In this document: in pieces, positions 1 through 7,536 of the stretch
Numbering within the stretch: the first letter of the stretch is position 1
Layout: every line of letters starts with the position of its first letter
From: Oscillospiraceae bacterium
GTDB lineage: Bacteria; Bacillota_A; Clostridia; Oscillospirales; Oscillospiraceae
NCBI GenBank assembly: GCA_017539885.1
Contig: JAFYCC010000082.1
Coordinates: forward strand, 1-22,531
DNA length: 22,531 nucleotides
Reading direction: 5' to 3'
Translations under genes and position numbers: made by a program
Notes under the pieces: model-generated
What the model was told of the DNA's origin: nothing
The model's database searches: none
Seen by the model: only the letters and a program-made list of their open reading frames with translations

Positions 1-2
1 CT

Positions 3-134
3 GTCGTCGGCGACACCGTCGGCGATCCCTTCAAGGATACCAGCGGCCCGTCCATCAACATCCTCATCAAGCTCATGACCATCGTCTCTCTCGTCTTCGC
101 GCCGGTCTTCATGCAGATCGGCGGCCTGCTGTAA
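3..134 (+). CDS. hppA: Membrane-bound ion-translocating pyrophosphatase, C-terminal end (partial)
   Basis: Only the last 43 codons are in the window; the gene runs off the left edge. The visible end reads [20 protein letters not shown] followed by a hydrophobic helix and a TAA stop. This [15 protein letters not shown] block is the strongly conserved C-terminal signature of membrane pyrophosphatases. These proteins hydrolyse cytoplasmic pyrophosphate and pump H+ or Na+ across the membrane. Acidic and lysine residues of this block help bind Mg-pyrophosphate, and the last helix spans the membrane. The residues that separate K+-dependent Na+ pumps from K+-independent H+ pumps lie upstream, so the subtype cannot be read here. 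A strong terminator follows 21 nt after the stop, so it is the last gene of its unit. Confidence 0.95.
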   Translation, partial: VVGDTVGDPFKDTSGPSINILIKLMTIVSLVFAPVFMQIGGLL

Positions 135-155
135 AGCAAGCCAGGTATAAACACA

Positions 156-187
156 GCCCTCCGAGGTTTCCGCCTCGGAGGGCTTTT
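156..187 (+). terminator. Rho-independent terminator after the pyrophosphatase gene
   Basis: An 11-bp perfect GC-rich stem (156-166 with 173-183) encloses a 6-nt loop and is followed by TTTT. It lies 21 nt after the stop codon. Confidence 0.93.
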
Positions 188-303
188 CCTATGTTCTCTG
201 CAGCGCTTTTTTCCGTCTCCCACAGAGCAAATCCGGCTGGTATTCTTCATGTCGAAGAGTCGTTTTCGGAATGGCGTGTGCCCTTTGCCGCTTCAATTTT
301 CAG

Positions 304-332
304 TTGACACCGTCCTCAAACGCGCATAAAAT
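304..332 (+). promoter_or_regulatory. Sigma-A-type promoter of the MATE exporter gene
   Basis: A perfect TTGACA -35 (304-309), a 17-nt spacer and a TAAAAT -10 (327-332) lie just upstream of the MATE gene. Transcription would start near 339, giving a leader of only about 20-30 nt. No operator-like repeat is obvious around it. Confidence 0.85.
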
Positions 333-360
333 ATCTTTCAGTTAAAAATTGAGAGAAGAA

Positions 361-1785
361 GTGATTGAATTGACCCAGCAAAGCACAAGGAGGCTCAGCA
401 GATACTTCATCACCGACAAGGCGTTTTACAAGCAGGCATTGATGATCTTTATCCCCGTTCTGCTCCAGAGCCTGATCAACTCCGGCGTCAACCTGATGGA
501 CAACATCATGGTCGGCACCCTCGGCGAAGCGTCCATCTCCGCAGTCAGCCTTGCAAACCAGTTCTATGGCCTGTTCAACATCATCGTCATGGGTCTTGCC
601 GCAGCCGGCATGGTCCTCTCCAGCCAGTACTTCGGCGCGGGCGACCTGCGCGCGGTGCGCCGCGTGTTCGACTTCGTGCTCCAGCTCGTGGGCGTGACGG
701 CGATCCTGTTCGCCATTGTCACTTTCCTGCTCCCCGGGCCGATCATGCGCCTGTACACGGCTGACGCGGACGTGATCGAGCACGGCATCGGGTATCTTCG
801 CATCACCGCATTCGTCTATCTCGTACACGGCATCGCCATGGCTCTCCAGCACCTCGTGCGCTCGACCGGCGATGCGAAGCTCGGCCTGTACGTGTCCATT
901 GCCTCGTTCATCGTGAACATCGGCGCCAACTGGGTGTTCATCTTCGGTAAACTCGGCGCTCCCGCCATGGGCGCTTCCGGCGCTGCTCTCGGCACGCTCA
1001 TTGCACGCGTTGTGGAACTCGTGTTCGCCCTCATCTATATCCACAAGCACGAGAAGAACCTCAACTACCGGCCCGTCGGTCTGGTCAAGCTGCCGTCGAA
1101 GTCGCTATTCAAGGAATTCATCCGGCTCGGACTGCCCATCATCATTTCGGACACTCTGCTTGCCCTGGCCTTCAATGTCAACGCCATCATTCTCGGCCAC
1201 ATGGGCAAGGCGGTCACGGCTGCCTACGCGATCGTCATGAACATCGACCGTATCGCCACGCTCGCCATCTTCGGACTGTCCAGCTGCGCGAGCGTCATCC
1301 TCGGACAGACCGTCGGCAGAGGCGCCTTCGAAGAAGCGAAGCGGCAGGGCTGGACGTTCCTGGCTCTTTCCGTGATCGTCGGCATTCTCGGCGGCATCAT
1401 CGTCTGGTTCATCGGCGTGGACGCCGTCGTCTGGCTCAAGTACAATATCACGGACGAGACCTTCGGCATCATGAGATCCATGATGCACGCGAGCGCTTTC
1501 ATCGTCCTGTTCCAGTCCATTCAGAGCTCACTCGGCAAGGGCGTTCTGCGAGGCGCAGGCGACTCCGTGTTCCTGATGTATGCGGACGTTCTGTTCCAGT
1601 GGGTCGCGTCCCTGCCTCTCGGTGCTCTCACCGGTCTCGTGCTGCACTGGGATCCGTCCATCGTGCTGATCGCCCTGAAGATCGACAACTTCATCAAGGC
1701 GATCTGGCTTATTTACCGCATGTCCGGAAACAAGTGGATCCACCAGGCCAAGAAGATCGAGCACACCGCGGACGAGCCGGACTGA
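361..1785 (+). CDS. MATE family efflux transporter
   Basis: An integral membrane protein of about 470 residues, the usual MATE length, with about 12 hydrophobic segments in two MatE-like halves. MATE proteins export drugs or metabolites using an H+ or Na+ gradient. The N-terminal half carries the typical stretch NSGVNLMDNIMVGTLGEASI in the first helix pair, followed by an LANQFYGLFNI segment and a GAGDL loop. The second half has the equivalent ILGHMGKAVTAAYAI. The start is uncertain. A TTG at 349 has no ribosome site. GTG at 361 and TTG at 370 both sit behind the purine-rich 351-361 stretch, and 370 has the better spacing (about 8 nt). The gene is monocistronic, with its own promoter and terminator. 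The substrate cannot be told from sequence. Confidence 0.93.
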   Translation: MIELTQQSTRRLSRYFITDKAFYKQALMIFIPVLLQSLINSGVNLMDNIMVGTLGEASISAVSLANQFYGLFNIIVMGLAAAGMVLSSQYFGAGDLRAVRRVFDFVLQLVGVTAILFAIVTFLLPGPIMRLYTADADVIEHGIGYLRITAFVYLVHGIAMALQHLVRSTGDAKLGLYVSIASFIVNIGANWVFIFGKLGAPAMGASGAALGTLIARVVELVFALIYIHKHEKNLNYRPVGLVKLPSKSLFKEFIRLGLPIIISDTLLALAFNVNAIILGHMGKAVTAAYAIVMNIDRIATLAIFGLSSCASVILGQTVGRGAFEEAKRQGWTFLALSVIVGILGGIIVWFIGVDAVVWLKYNITDETFGIMRSMMHASAFIVLFQSIQSSLGKGVLRGAGDSVFLMYADVLFQWVASLPLGALTGLVLHWDPSIVLIALKIDNFIKAIWLIYRMSGNKWIHQAKKIEHTADEPD

Positions 1786-1806
1786 CCGTCCCGTCCTCAG
1801 AAAAAT

Positions 1807-1840
1807 GGCGCGAAAGGCAAATGCCTTCCGCGCCGTTTTT
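1807..1840. terminator. Bidirectional terminator between convergent MATE and chromate-transporter genes
   Basis: GGCGCG-A-AAGGC (1807-1818), loop AAAT, then GCCTT-C-CGCGCC (1823-1834): 11 pairs with one A/C mismatch. TTTTT follows on the plus strand, and ATTTTT follows on the minus strand, so it can serve both convergent genes. Confidence 0.88.
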
Positions 1841-1887
1841 CGTATGTTATCGCCTCTCAGATTCTGCCGCATATCGTGCAGGAGGCG

Positions 1888-2487
1888 TCAGGCTCCCATG
1901 TCCATAACGATCCCGACCACTGCGGAAAACAGGATGAACACGATCGGATGCAGCTTTTTTACCTTTGGTATCCAGCGTGTCCCGACGAGCACGACAGCCG
2001 CAAGCGCGAACATCCGCCAGTCCAGCGCCGCCTGTCCGATGCTGTAGATGCTGCCGACGCCCAGCACCGCGAACAGCACGATGCTCACGCCCGCAGCCGC
2101 GATCAGGCCTACCGAGGCCGGGCGCAGCCCGTAAAGTCCTCCGGCGACAAACCGGTTTTCCTGAAACCGCCTGAGGAAGGCCGCCACGAGCATGATCACC
2201 AGGAAGCTCGGTGTCACCAGTCCAAGCGTTGCCACGACGCCGCCGAGGATCCCGCCGGCGAAACCCTTTTCCGCGAAGCCGACCGTATAGCCGACGTAGG
2301 TCGCCATGTTGACGCCGATCGGCCCCGGCGTGCTTTCGGAAACAGCGATCATATCCGCGAGCTTTCCGGCGGTGAACCAGCCGGTGCGCGCGCTAATTTC
2401 CCGCAGGAAGGGAACGGTGGCCATGCCGCCGCCTATGGCGAACAGACCGGTCTTGAAATACTCCCAGAAAAGCCGGAGCCAGATCAC
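1888..2487 (-). CDS. Chromate transporter family protein, second half-size subunit
   Basis: A hydrophobic protein of 199 residues, about half of a classic ChrA. It carries the family landmarks FAIGGGMATVPFLREI near residues 16-31 and STPGPIGVNMATYVG further on. ChrA/CHR proteins export chromate or related oxyanions; many Firmicutes encode the two homologous halves as separate genes. The start chosen is the GTG at 2487, which overlaps the stop of the preceding gene (GTGA, 4 bp shared), a classic sign of translational coupling. The frame is open much further upstream, but that part overlaps the partner gene and looks like shadow sequence. The two halves probably form an antiparallel heterodimer (inference). 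The real substrate is unknown. Confidence 0.9.
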   Translation of the reverse strand: MIWLRLFWEYFKTGLFAIGGGMATVPFLREISARTGWFTAGKLADMIAVSESTPGPIGVNMATYVGYTVGFAEKGFAGGILGGVVATLGLVTPSFLVIMLVAAFLRRFQENRFVAGGLYGLRPASVGLIAAAGVSIVLFAVLGVGSIYSIGQAALDWRMFALAAVVLVGTRWIPKVKKLHPIVFILFSAVVGIVMDMGA

Positions 2488-3029
2488 TTCTTCACCGCCC
2501 CCAGACTTTTCACAAGTATCCCTGCTCCCGCGGCGAGCGCAACGAGCAGGACGGGCGAAACGTCCAGAAACACGCTCACCAGAAACACCGCGGCGAAAAT
2601 GACGAGCGTGGCCTTGTCCACGACCGCAGCCTTCCAGAGCTTTAGCACGGCGTTGAAGATGAATACGCACACGCATACGCGGATTCCTGCCAGCGCGCCG
2701 CGCACCCAGCGAAGTTCGGCAAAGTTTTCGATGAGCGCCGCGATGACCGTTATGATCACGAAGGACGGAAACACGACGCCGAGCGTCGCGGCAACGGCGC
2801 CCGGGATCCCGGCGCGCTTGCGCCCGATAAAAGTCGCCGTGTTCACTGCGATCACGCCGGGCGTGCACTGTCCGATCGCGTAATAGTCCATCAGCTCGGC
2901 CTCCGTAGCCCAGCTCCGGTTTTCGCAGACCTCACGCTGCAGAATGGGCAGCATGGCGTATCCTCCGCCGAAGGTCATCACCCCGACCTTGGCGAAGGTA
3001 ATGAACAATGTCAGCAGCTCTTTCAGCAA
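2484..3029 (-). CDS. Chromate transporter family protein, first half-size subunit
   Basis: About 181 residues, very hydrophobic, with the CHR landmarks MTFGGGYAMLPIL near the N-terminus and CTPGVIAVNTATFIG around residues 55-70. It is the first gene of a two-gene unit with the other half-transporter (1888-2487), overlapping it by 4 bp. The start was decided by the ribosome site: GGAGGG at 3042-3037 lies 7 nt before the TTG at 3029. The in-frame GTG at 3044 overlaps that site itself and is therefore unlikely. Only about six bases separate the upstream terminator hairpin (3048-3077) from the Shine-Dalgarno, leaving no room for a promoter between them. Confidence 0.9.
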   Translation of the reverse strand: MLKELLTLFITFAKVGVMTFGGGYAMLPILQREVCENRSWATEAELMDYYAIGQCTPGVIAVNTATFIGRKRAGIPGAVAATLGVVFPSFVIITVIAALIENFAELRWVRGALAGIRVCVCVFIFNAVLKLWKAAVVDKATLVIFAAVFLVSVFLDVSPVLLVALAAGAGILVKSLGAVKK

Positions 3030-3047
3030 GAGAAATCCCTCCACGCG

Positions 3048-3077
3048 AAAAGGGCGAGGCTGCGGCCTCGCCCTTTT
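3048..3077 (-). terminator. Terminator-like hairpin between the BIG2 protein gene and the chromate-transporter genes
   Basis: A 13-bp perfect stem (AAAAGGGCGAGGC at 3048-3060 with GCCTCGCCCTTTT at 3065-3077) has a 4-nt loop. It sits 13 nt after the stop of the minus-strand gene at 3090. The T-run is part of the stem on both strands. It could also be an attenuator in the leader of the chr genes, because their ribosome site lies only six bases beyond it. Confidence 0.8.
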
Positions 3078-3089
3078 GATTCTATGGGA

Positions 3090-3695
3090 TCACGCCGGTA
3101 CGATGACCTTGAACTCCTTGGCGATCGCGCCGCACTCGACCACCAGATAGGCCGAGCCGGCTCCGACGGCCGTCACAAGGCCGTTGTCGCTCACCGTGAT
3201 GACGGAGGTGTCCGTCGTACGCCAGCGTACCACGGCATCGTCGCTCACGGGATATACCGTCGCGGTCAGCTGCAGCGGCGCCCAGGTCGTGCGCAGCGTA
3301 AAGTCTGTCAGTTCGCTTCCGGCGAATGCCACCGTGATGCTCTCCACCGTCGGGGTGGGCGTCGGCGTCGGGGTGGGCGTCGGCGTGGGCGACGGAGACG
3401 GTGTCGGCTCAAAGGACGGAGAGGGTGACGGGGACGGGGACGGCGGATGCAGACTCATCGACACGAGCGCGATCACCGCAATGATCACCGCGGCAAGCAG
3501 GATGATGCCGAAGATCATCTGCCATCTGGCATTCGGATTGGTGCCGTTCTTCCGCTGTGTCTGAGCCTGCTCGGTGGTCGGCTGGGCGCGGCCGGGAGAC
3601 TCCTCCTTGCGCGCGCCGCAATGCGGACAGCGGCTGCGCAGGGCGCTGAAACGCCGCTGGCAGCGGCGGCAGGTTGTCTGCGGAATAAAACTCAT
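3090..3695 (-). CDS. Zinc ribbon - TM helix - Pro/Thr linker - BIG2 (Ig-like) domain protein
   Basis: A 201-residue modular protein. An N-terminal zinc ribbon has CRRC (C9/C12) and CPHC (C23/C26). A polar stretch follows, then one strong membrane helix at about 60-80. Next comes a low-complexity Pro-Ser/Pro-Thr linker (about 84-116) and a C-terminal bacterial Ig-like fold of BIG2 type (117-201; VTVSDNGLVTAVGAGSA is the typical core). Topology is inferred: ribbon in the cytoplasm, linker and Ig-like domain outside, perhaps touching the cell wall. The function is not known. The ATG at 3695 was chosen because GGAGG lies 7 nt upstream; the 31 codons further upstream contain the promoter. It has its own promoter (3748-3776) and a terminator hairpin (3048-3077). 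Confidence 0.85.
   Translation of the reverse strand: MSFIPQTTCRRCQRRFSALRSRCPHCGARKEESPGRAQPTTEQAQTQRKNGTNPNARWQMIFGIILLAAVIIAVIALVSMSLHPPSPSPSPSPSFEPTPSPSPTPTPTPTPTPTPTVESITVAFAGSELTDFTLRTTWAPLQLTATVYPVSDDAVVRWRTTDTSVITVSDNGLVTAVGAGSAYLVVECGAIAKEFKVIVPA
3348..3446 (-). repeat. Low-complexity (Pro-Ser/Thr)n coding repeat
   Basis: An imperfect short-period repeat (units such as GTCGGCGTGGGC on the plus strand) encodes alternating Pro-Ser and then Pro-Thr codons, residues about 84-116 of the BIG2-domain protein. Codons vary between GTC/GTG-type complements, so it is not a pure microsatellite. Length variation by slippage in multiples of 6 bp would keep the frame. Confidence 0.85.
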
Positions 3696-3747
3696 GACTG
3701 TTCCTCCGTCTCTGGAAGTCCATTTTGACTGAAACTGCTTTTTTGTA

Positions 3748-3776
3748 ATTATAACACAGCGCCGCGTCAAAAGCAA
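3748..3776 (-). promoter_or_regulatory. Promoter of the BIG2-domain protein gene
   Basis: On the minus strand, a TTGCTT -35 (3776-3771), a 17-nt spacer and a perfect TATAAT -10 (3753-3748). The leader would be about 45-50 nt. Confidence 0.75.
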
Positions 3777-3789
3777 CAAATCTCGCAAG

Positions 3790-3807
3790 CGCCCGTTTTC
3801 CCGGGCG
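3790..3807 (-). other. Hairpin after glnN, weak terminator candidate
   Basis: CGCCCG (3790-3795) pairs with CGGGCG (3802-3807) across a 6-nt loop, 11 nt after the glnN stop on the minus strand. No T-run follows, so it is not a convincing intrinsic terminator. It may protect the 3' end or contribute to partial termination. Confidence 0.35.
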
Positions 3808-3818
3808 TCCGCAGCCTG

Positions 3819-5909
3819 TTACACGCGGTAGAGCAGCCGTCCGTAGCTCGGATAGGGCCAGGCGTCCTTGCTTACGATATCCTCCAGCGCGTCCGCGCTC
3901 TCGCGCAGCGCGCACATGGCCGGCAGCACCGTCTTCCGGAAGGCTCGAGCCTGTTCGTCTCTCCCGTCACAGGCGTCCGCTGCTTCCACAGCCTTGTCGA
4001 GCGCGCCGCAGCGCTCGTACAGCTCATCCGTCAGACCCGAAATGCGCTCGATGAGCGCCTTTTCCGCCGCGCAGGCAAGGCCCGGGCACGCTGCCCCCTT
4101 TGCCATCATCGAGCCGGCAGTCTCTCCGGCAAAGCGGATCACGGCGGGCAGGATGTCGCGCCGCACCATCTCGCTCATAACGCGCGCCTCGATGCCGATC
4201 TGCTTGCAGTAGTTCTCCAGCATGATCTCGCAGCGCGAACGCAGCTCCGTCTCGGAGAAAATGCCGTGCCGGGTCAGCAGCCGGACATTCTTCTCGTCGA
4301 GCAGGTGCGGGATCGCCTCGTCCGCCGTGGCGTAGTTCGACAGGCCGCGCCGCGCGGCCTCCTCCACCCAGCTCCCGTCGTAGCCGTTTCCGCTGAAGAG
4401 GATGCGCTTGTGCTCGATGATCGTCTCGCGGATGAGGACGTTGAGCGCCGACTGGAAGTCCTCCGCCTTCTCGAGCCTGTCCGCGAAGTCCTCCAGCACG
4501 CCGGCCACGATCGCATTGAGGATCGTATTCGGCCAGGCCAGCGACTGCTGGCTGCCCGGCATACGGAACTCGAACTTGTTGCCCGTAAAGGCAAAGGGGC
4601 TGGTGCGGTTGCGGTCTGTGGTGTCCTGCGGAATATGCGGCAGGACATCCGTGCCGATGTTGACGTAGCGGTGCTGAGCCTGAGCGGCAGGCTCGCCGCG
4701 CTCGATGGAGCACACGAGCGCCTCCAGGTCCTCGCCCAGCGAGACGGAGAGGATCGCCGGCGGCGCCTCGTTGGCGCCGAGGCGGTGGTCGTTGCCCGCC
4801 GAGGCAACGCTGATACGCAGAAGATCCTGATACTCATCCACCGCGCGGACGACTGCCACGAGGAAGGTCAGGAACTGCGCGTTTTCCGCGGGCGTGTCGC
4901 CCGGCTCGAGCAGATTCACGCCCGTGTCGGTAGACATCGACCAGTTGTCATGTTTGCCGCTGCCGTTGACGCCGTCGAAGGGTTTCTCGTGCAGCAGGCA
5001 GGTCAGGCCGTGGCGTTTCGCCACCTTGCGCATGATCTCCATGGTGATGGAGTTGTGATCGCAGGCGATGTTCGTGGTGGTGTAGATCGGCGCGAGTTCA
5101 TGCTGCGCGGGCGCGGCCTCGTTGTGCTCGGTCTTGGCGAGGATGCCGAGTTTCCACAGCTCCTCGTTGAGTTCCTTCATGAAGGCGCTCACGCGGATCT
5201 TGATCATGCCGTAATAGTGGTCGTCCAGTTCCTGGCCTTTGGGCGGCTTCGCGCCGAAGAGCGTGCGTCCGGTGTAGATGAGATCCTTGCGTTTGTAATA
5301 AGTCTCGCGGTCGACGAGGAAGTATTCCTGTTCCGGGCCGACGGTCGTGATGACGCGGCGCACGTCCTCGTTGCCGAAGAGTCTGAGCACGCGCATCGCC
5401 TGCGTGTTGAGCACGTCCATCGAGCGCAGCAGCGGGGTCTTCAGATCGAGCGCTTCGCCGCCGTAGGAGCAGTAGGCCGTCGGGATGCAGAGGACGCCGT
5501 CCTTGATGAAAGCGCAGCTCGTCGGATCCCAGGCCGTGTAACCGCGCGCTTCGAAAGTCGCGCGCAGGCCGCCGGAAGGAAGACTGGAAGCGTCCGTCTC
5601 TCCGCGCACGAGCGCCTTGCCGCTGAGCTCCATCACGATGCCGCCGTCCGCCTTCGGCGTGATGAAGGCTTCGTGCTTTTCCGCGGTCACGCCGGAAAGC
5701 GGCTGGAACCAGTGCGTATAGTGCGTGACGCCTTTCTCCACCGCCCAGTCCTTCATTGCGTTGGCCACGACGTTGGCCAGATTCGGATCGAGCGGCTCGC
5801 CTCTGTCGGTCGTCCGCTTGAGCGCGGCATAGCTTTCCGCGGGCAGACGCTCACGCATCTGCTCGTCGTTGAAGGCCATGCAGCCGAAAACCTCAGGTAG
5901 ATTCGTCAT
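3819..5909 (-). CDS. glnN: Glutamine synthetase type III
   Basis: A 696-residue protein, the usual size for GSIII and far longer than GSI (about 450). It makes glutamine from glutamate, ammonia and ATP in the cytoplasm, the entry point of nitrogen assimilation. Family blocks seen in order: GPEQEYFL (191-198), KTEHNEAAPAQHE (259-271, metal and substrate ligands), GVNGSGKHDNWS (313-324) and GNDHRLGANEAPPAI (372-386). A helical C-terminal part typical of type III follows, so the enzyme looks complete. The start ATG has GGAGG 7 nt upstream. It lies 33 nt after rsmG on the same strand; no separate promoter was seen in that gap, so it either shares the upstream transcript or has a promoter inside rsmG. 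No obvious nitrogen-responsive element was seen. Confidence 0.97.
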   Translation of the reverse strand: MTNLPEVFGCMAFNDEQMRERLPAESYAALKRTTDRGEPLDPNLANVVANAMKDWAVEKGVTHYTHWFQPLSGVTAEKHEAFITPKADGGIVMELSGKALVRGETDASSLPSGGLRATFEARGYTAWDPTSCAFIKDGVLCIPTAYCSYGGEALDLKTPLLRSMDVLNTQAMRVLRLFGNEDVRRVITTVGPEQEYFLVDRETYYKRKDLIYTGRTLFGAKPPKGQELDDHYYGMIKIRVSAFMKELNEELWKLGILAKTEHNEAAPAQHELAPIYTTTNIACDHNSITMEIMRKVAKRHGLTCLLHEKPFDGVNGSGKHDNWSMSTDTGVNLLEPGDTPAENAQFLTFLVAVVRAVDEYQDLLRISVASAGNDHRLGANEAPPAILSVSLGEDLEALVCSIERGEPAAQAQHRYVNIGTDVLPHIPQDTTDRNRTSPFAFTGNKFEFRMPGSQQSLAWPNTILNAIVAGVLEDFADRLEKAEDFQSALNVLIRETIIEHKRILFSGNGYDGSWVEEAARRGLSNYATADEAIPHLLDEKNVRLLTRHGIFSETELRSRCEIMLENYCKQIGIEARVMSEMVRRDILPAVIRFAGETAGSMMAKGAACPGLACAAEKALIERISGLTDELYERCGALDKAVEAADACDGRDEQARAFRKTVLPAMCALRESADALEDIVSKDAWPYPSYGRLLYRV

Positions 5910-5942
5910 ATTTTTTCCTCCGTACTGGGGTGTTCCCGTCGT

Positions 5943-6644
5943 TCAAAGCGGCTGCTTCTGCATCTTTGCGAAGCGCCTCGGATATTTTTCCGGCGTAGGG
6001 GCGACTTTTTTCACGATCACGACGCTGTGCCGGGCATCAGTACCGGGAACGTCATAAAAGAAAGTCCTGCCGAGCTGACCGCCAAGGATCGATACGGCGC
6101 GCGCCGCCTCATCGATCTCCTCCTGCGGCTCAGGTCCCTTCATCGCCAGGAAAACGCCGCCAACTCTCACCAACGGCAGGCAGAGCTCGCAAAGCAGGTT
6201 CAGTCTTGCCACCGCCCGGCTGAGCGTGCAGTCGAAGTGCTCGCGCAGCTGCGCGGCCTCTTCTGCCCGCGCGTGCAGGCATCGCACATCGTCAAAACCC
6301 AGCGCCGCGCAGGCATCTGAGAGAAACCCCACGCGCTTGCGCTGGCTGTCGAGCAGGGTCAGTTCTGTGTCCGGCCGAAGGATCTTCAGGGGGATCCCGG
6401 GAAAGCCCGCGCCGGAACCCACGTCCACCACCGCGCCGTGCGGCGGTTCCGGGCAGGCCAGCAGCGCCGCGCAGTCGAGAAAATGCAGTCTCGCGGCCTC
6501 CTCCTCGCCGGTGATTGCCGTCAGGTTCATCACCTTGTTCGTCTCGACGAGGAGCTGATAGTACATCTCGAAGCGCATGGCCGCGCGTTCATCAGGATCT
6601 ATTCCCAGTTCACGCAGTCCGGAAAGCACGATGTCCGCGATCAT
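5943..6644 (-). CDS. rsmG: 16S rRNA (guanine-N7) methyltransferase RsmG
   Basis: A 233-residue protein, the normal RsmG (GidB) length. It methylates N7 of G527 (E. coli numbering) in the 530 loop of 16S rRNA using S-adenosylmethionine. Loss of it gives low-level streptomycin resistance in several bacteria. Family marks: NKVMNLTAI near 36-44, the SAM-binding VDVGSGAGFPGIPL (73-86), LLDSQRKRVGFL (97-108) and SRAVA further on. The ATG at 6644 follows the stop of the zinc-ribbon gene by one base (TGA-C-ATG). GGGAAGAG, inside the end of that gene, serves as ribosome site, so the two are probably translationally coupled. RsmG often sits beside mnmG near the origin; here it does not. Confidence 0.96.
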   Translation of the reverse strand: MIADIVLSGLRELGIDPDERAAMRFEMYYQLLVETNKVMNLTAITGEEEAARLHFLDCAALLACPEPPHGAVVDVGSGAGFPGIPLKILRPDTELTLLDSQRKRVGFLSDACAALGFDDVRCLHARAEEAAQLREHFDCTLSRAVARLNLLCELCLPLVRVGGVFLAMKGPEPQEEIDEAARAVSILGGQLGRTFFYDVPGTDARHSVVIVKKVAPTPEKYPRRFAKMQKQPL

Positions 6645-6645
6645 G

Positions 6646-7053
6646 TCAGCTCTTCCCTTCGAAACGCGTCCCGCATTTAGGACAGGTGATGGCGATCTTT
6701 CCCTTTCCCGCGGGCACACGCAGCCGGTTGCGGCAGTTCGGACAGGTGAAGAATTTGTGTGTTTTGTCGCCTCTGAGCCTCCCGAAAAGATTGGCGAAGC
6801 CCGTGCGCAGCGGAGCTGTCAGTTCCAGATATCGCTGATTCTCCCGGCGACGCCTGTCCGTCTTCCGCGAGAACATCCTCCAGATCGCGGCGGCAATCAG
6901 GACCGTCGAGACGATCCGCATCACGCTGTAGCCGGACTGCGAGCGCGCGAACACGCCCAAAACGCTGAATACCACCGCCGCGCCGAGAAATGTGACGCCC
7001 AGCGCGTCCAGGCCGTTGCGCCCTGCCATAAAGTTGGAAAACCGATTGAACAT
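6646..7053 (-). CDS. Small membrane protein with C-terminal zinc ribbon
   Basis: 135 residues. Two hydrophobic segments (about 17-36 and 44-61) are followed by a very basic stretch (RKTDRRRR, 63-70). A C-terminal zinc ribbon has CPNC (C104/C107) and CPKC (C124/C127). The ribbon and basic region are probably cytoplasmic. Function unknown; similar short proteins are common next to rsmG or other housekeeping genes in Clostridia (recollection, not checked). The start is the ATG at 7053, which has GGAGG 6 nt upstream; an in-frame ATG at 7083 lies close to the -10 and is unlikely. It is the first gene of the rsmG-glnN unit. Confidence 0.82.
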   Translation of the reverse strand: MFNRFSNFMAGRNGLDALGVTFLGAAVVFSVLGVFARSQSGYSVMRIVSTVLIAAAIWRMFSRKTDRRRRENQRYLELTAPLRTGFANLFGRLRGDKTHKFFTCPNCRNRLRVPAGKGKIAITCPKCGTRFEGKS

Positions 7054-7086
7054 CCAGAGCCTCCGAATACAAGTGCTTTTCATAAT

Positions 7087-7115
7087 ATTTTATATCAAGT
7101 GAATATGGAATGCAA
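7087..7115 (-). promoter_or_regulatory. Promoter of the zinc-ribbon/rsmG(/glnN) operon
   Basis: On the minus strand, a TTGCAT -35 (7115-7110), a 17-nt spacer and a TAAAAT -10 (7092-7087) in a locally AT-rich patch. It is divergent from the promoter at 7154-7182; the two -35 boxes are 38 bp apart. Confidence 0.7.
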
Positions 7116-7153
7116 GAAAAACCGCTCGGCACCGCGCAGCGCAGATTCCCCCG

Positions 7154-7182
7154 TTGCCGCAGTGCCGGACCGGTGTTATACT
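7154..7182 (+). promoter_or_regulatory. Promoter of the TIGR04076-type gene
   Basis: A TTGCCG -35 (7154-7159), a 17-nt spacer and a TATACT -10 (7177-7182), about 36 nt before the TTG start at 7218. Confidence 0.65.
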
Positions 7183-7217
7183 TGGGTTGCGGATTCTTCC
7201 GCGGGGAGGGTGCCGAA

Positions 7218-7532
7218 TTGAAGAAAGTGCGTATTACGGTCAAGCGCATTGCGCGCTACGACGATCTCATCGCGACATATGAAAACCCGATCGAGCATGC
7301 CTGCGGCATGGAACTGGGACAGACCTTTACAGCCAACGGCTGGGAAAAGCCGGAGGGCTTCTGCTCCAGTGCGTGGGACACGCTGTCCCCCTTCGTGCTG
7401 GCGCTCGCGCATGGCGGCGAGAACTTTTACGACGGCTGGATGAAAGATCCGAAGAGCGCGATGCTTTCCTGCAACGACGGCTTCCGGCCGGTCAGCTTTC
7501 TGCTCGAGGCCCTCGACGAAGAAGCAACCTGA
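7218..7532 (+). CDS. TIGR04076 family protein (small, function unknown)
   Basis: 104 residues starting KKVRITVKRIARYDDL, with KPEGFCSSAWDTLSPFVLAL in the middle and a hydrophilic end. This arrangement (basic beta strand, then a GxxF...KPEGFCxxAW core) matches the small TIGR04076-type family as I recall it; no biochemical role is established for that family. The start is a TTG at 7218 with GGGAGGG 7-8 nt upstream; the frame is open further back to 7110, but that would run through the promoter and has no ribosome site. It is followed at once by a promoter for the transporter gene, whose -35 starts 5 nt after the stop. Confidence 0.78.
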   Translation: MKKVRITVKRIARYDDLIATYENPIEHACGMELGQTFTANGWEKPEGFCSSAWDTLSPFVLALAHGGENFYDGWMKDPKSAMLSCNDGFRPVSFLLEALDEEAT

Positions 7533-7536
7533 GTGC

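Noticed and set aside
190..303. Riboswitch or small gene before the MATE gene
   Set aside because: No conserved aptamer-like structure, ribosome site or good open frame was seen; the promoter starts only at 304 and leaves a short leader.
2488..2868. Extended N-terminus of the downstream chromate-transporter half
   Set aside because: The upstream codons are Arg-rich shadow sequence of the overlapping partner gene. The GTG at 2487 overlapping the partner stop is the natural start.
3348..3446. CRISPR-like or tandem DNA repeat
   Set aside because: The units are short, degenerate and have no spacers; they simply encode a Pro-Ser/Pro-Thr linker in frame.
4266..5900. A 544-codon open frame antisense to glnN
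   Set aside because: It mirrors the codon bias of glnN, is rich in Arg, Ala, Val and His, has no recognisable motif, and lies over a certain gene. The same holds for long antisense frames at 14290-15984, 16891-18285 and 8726-9808.
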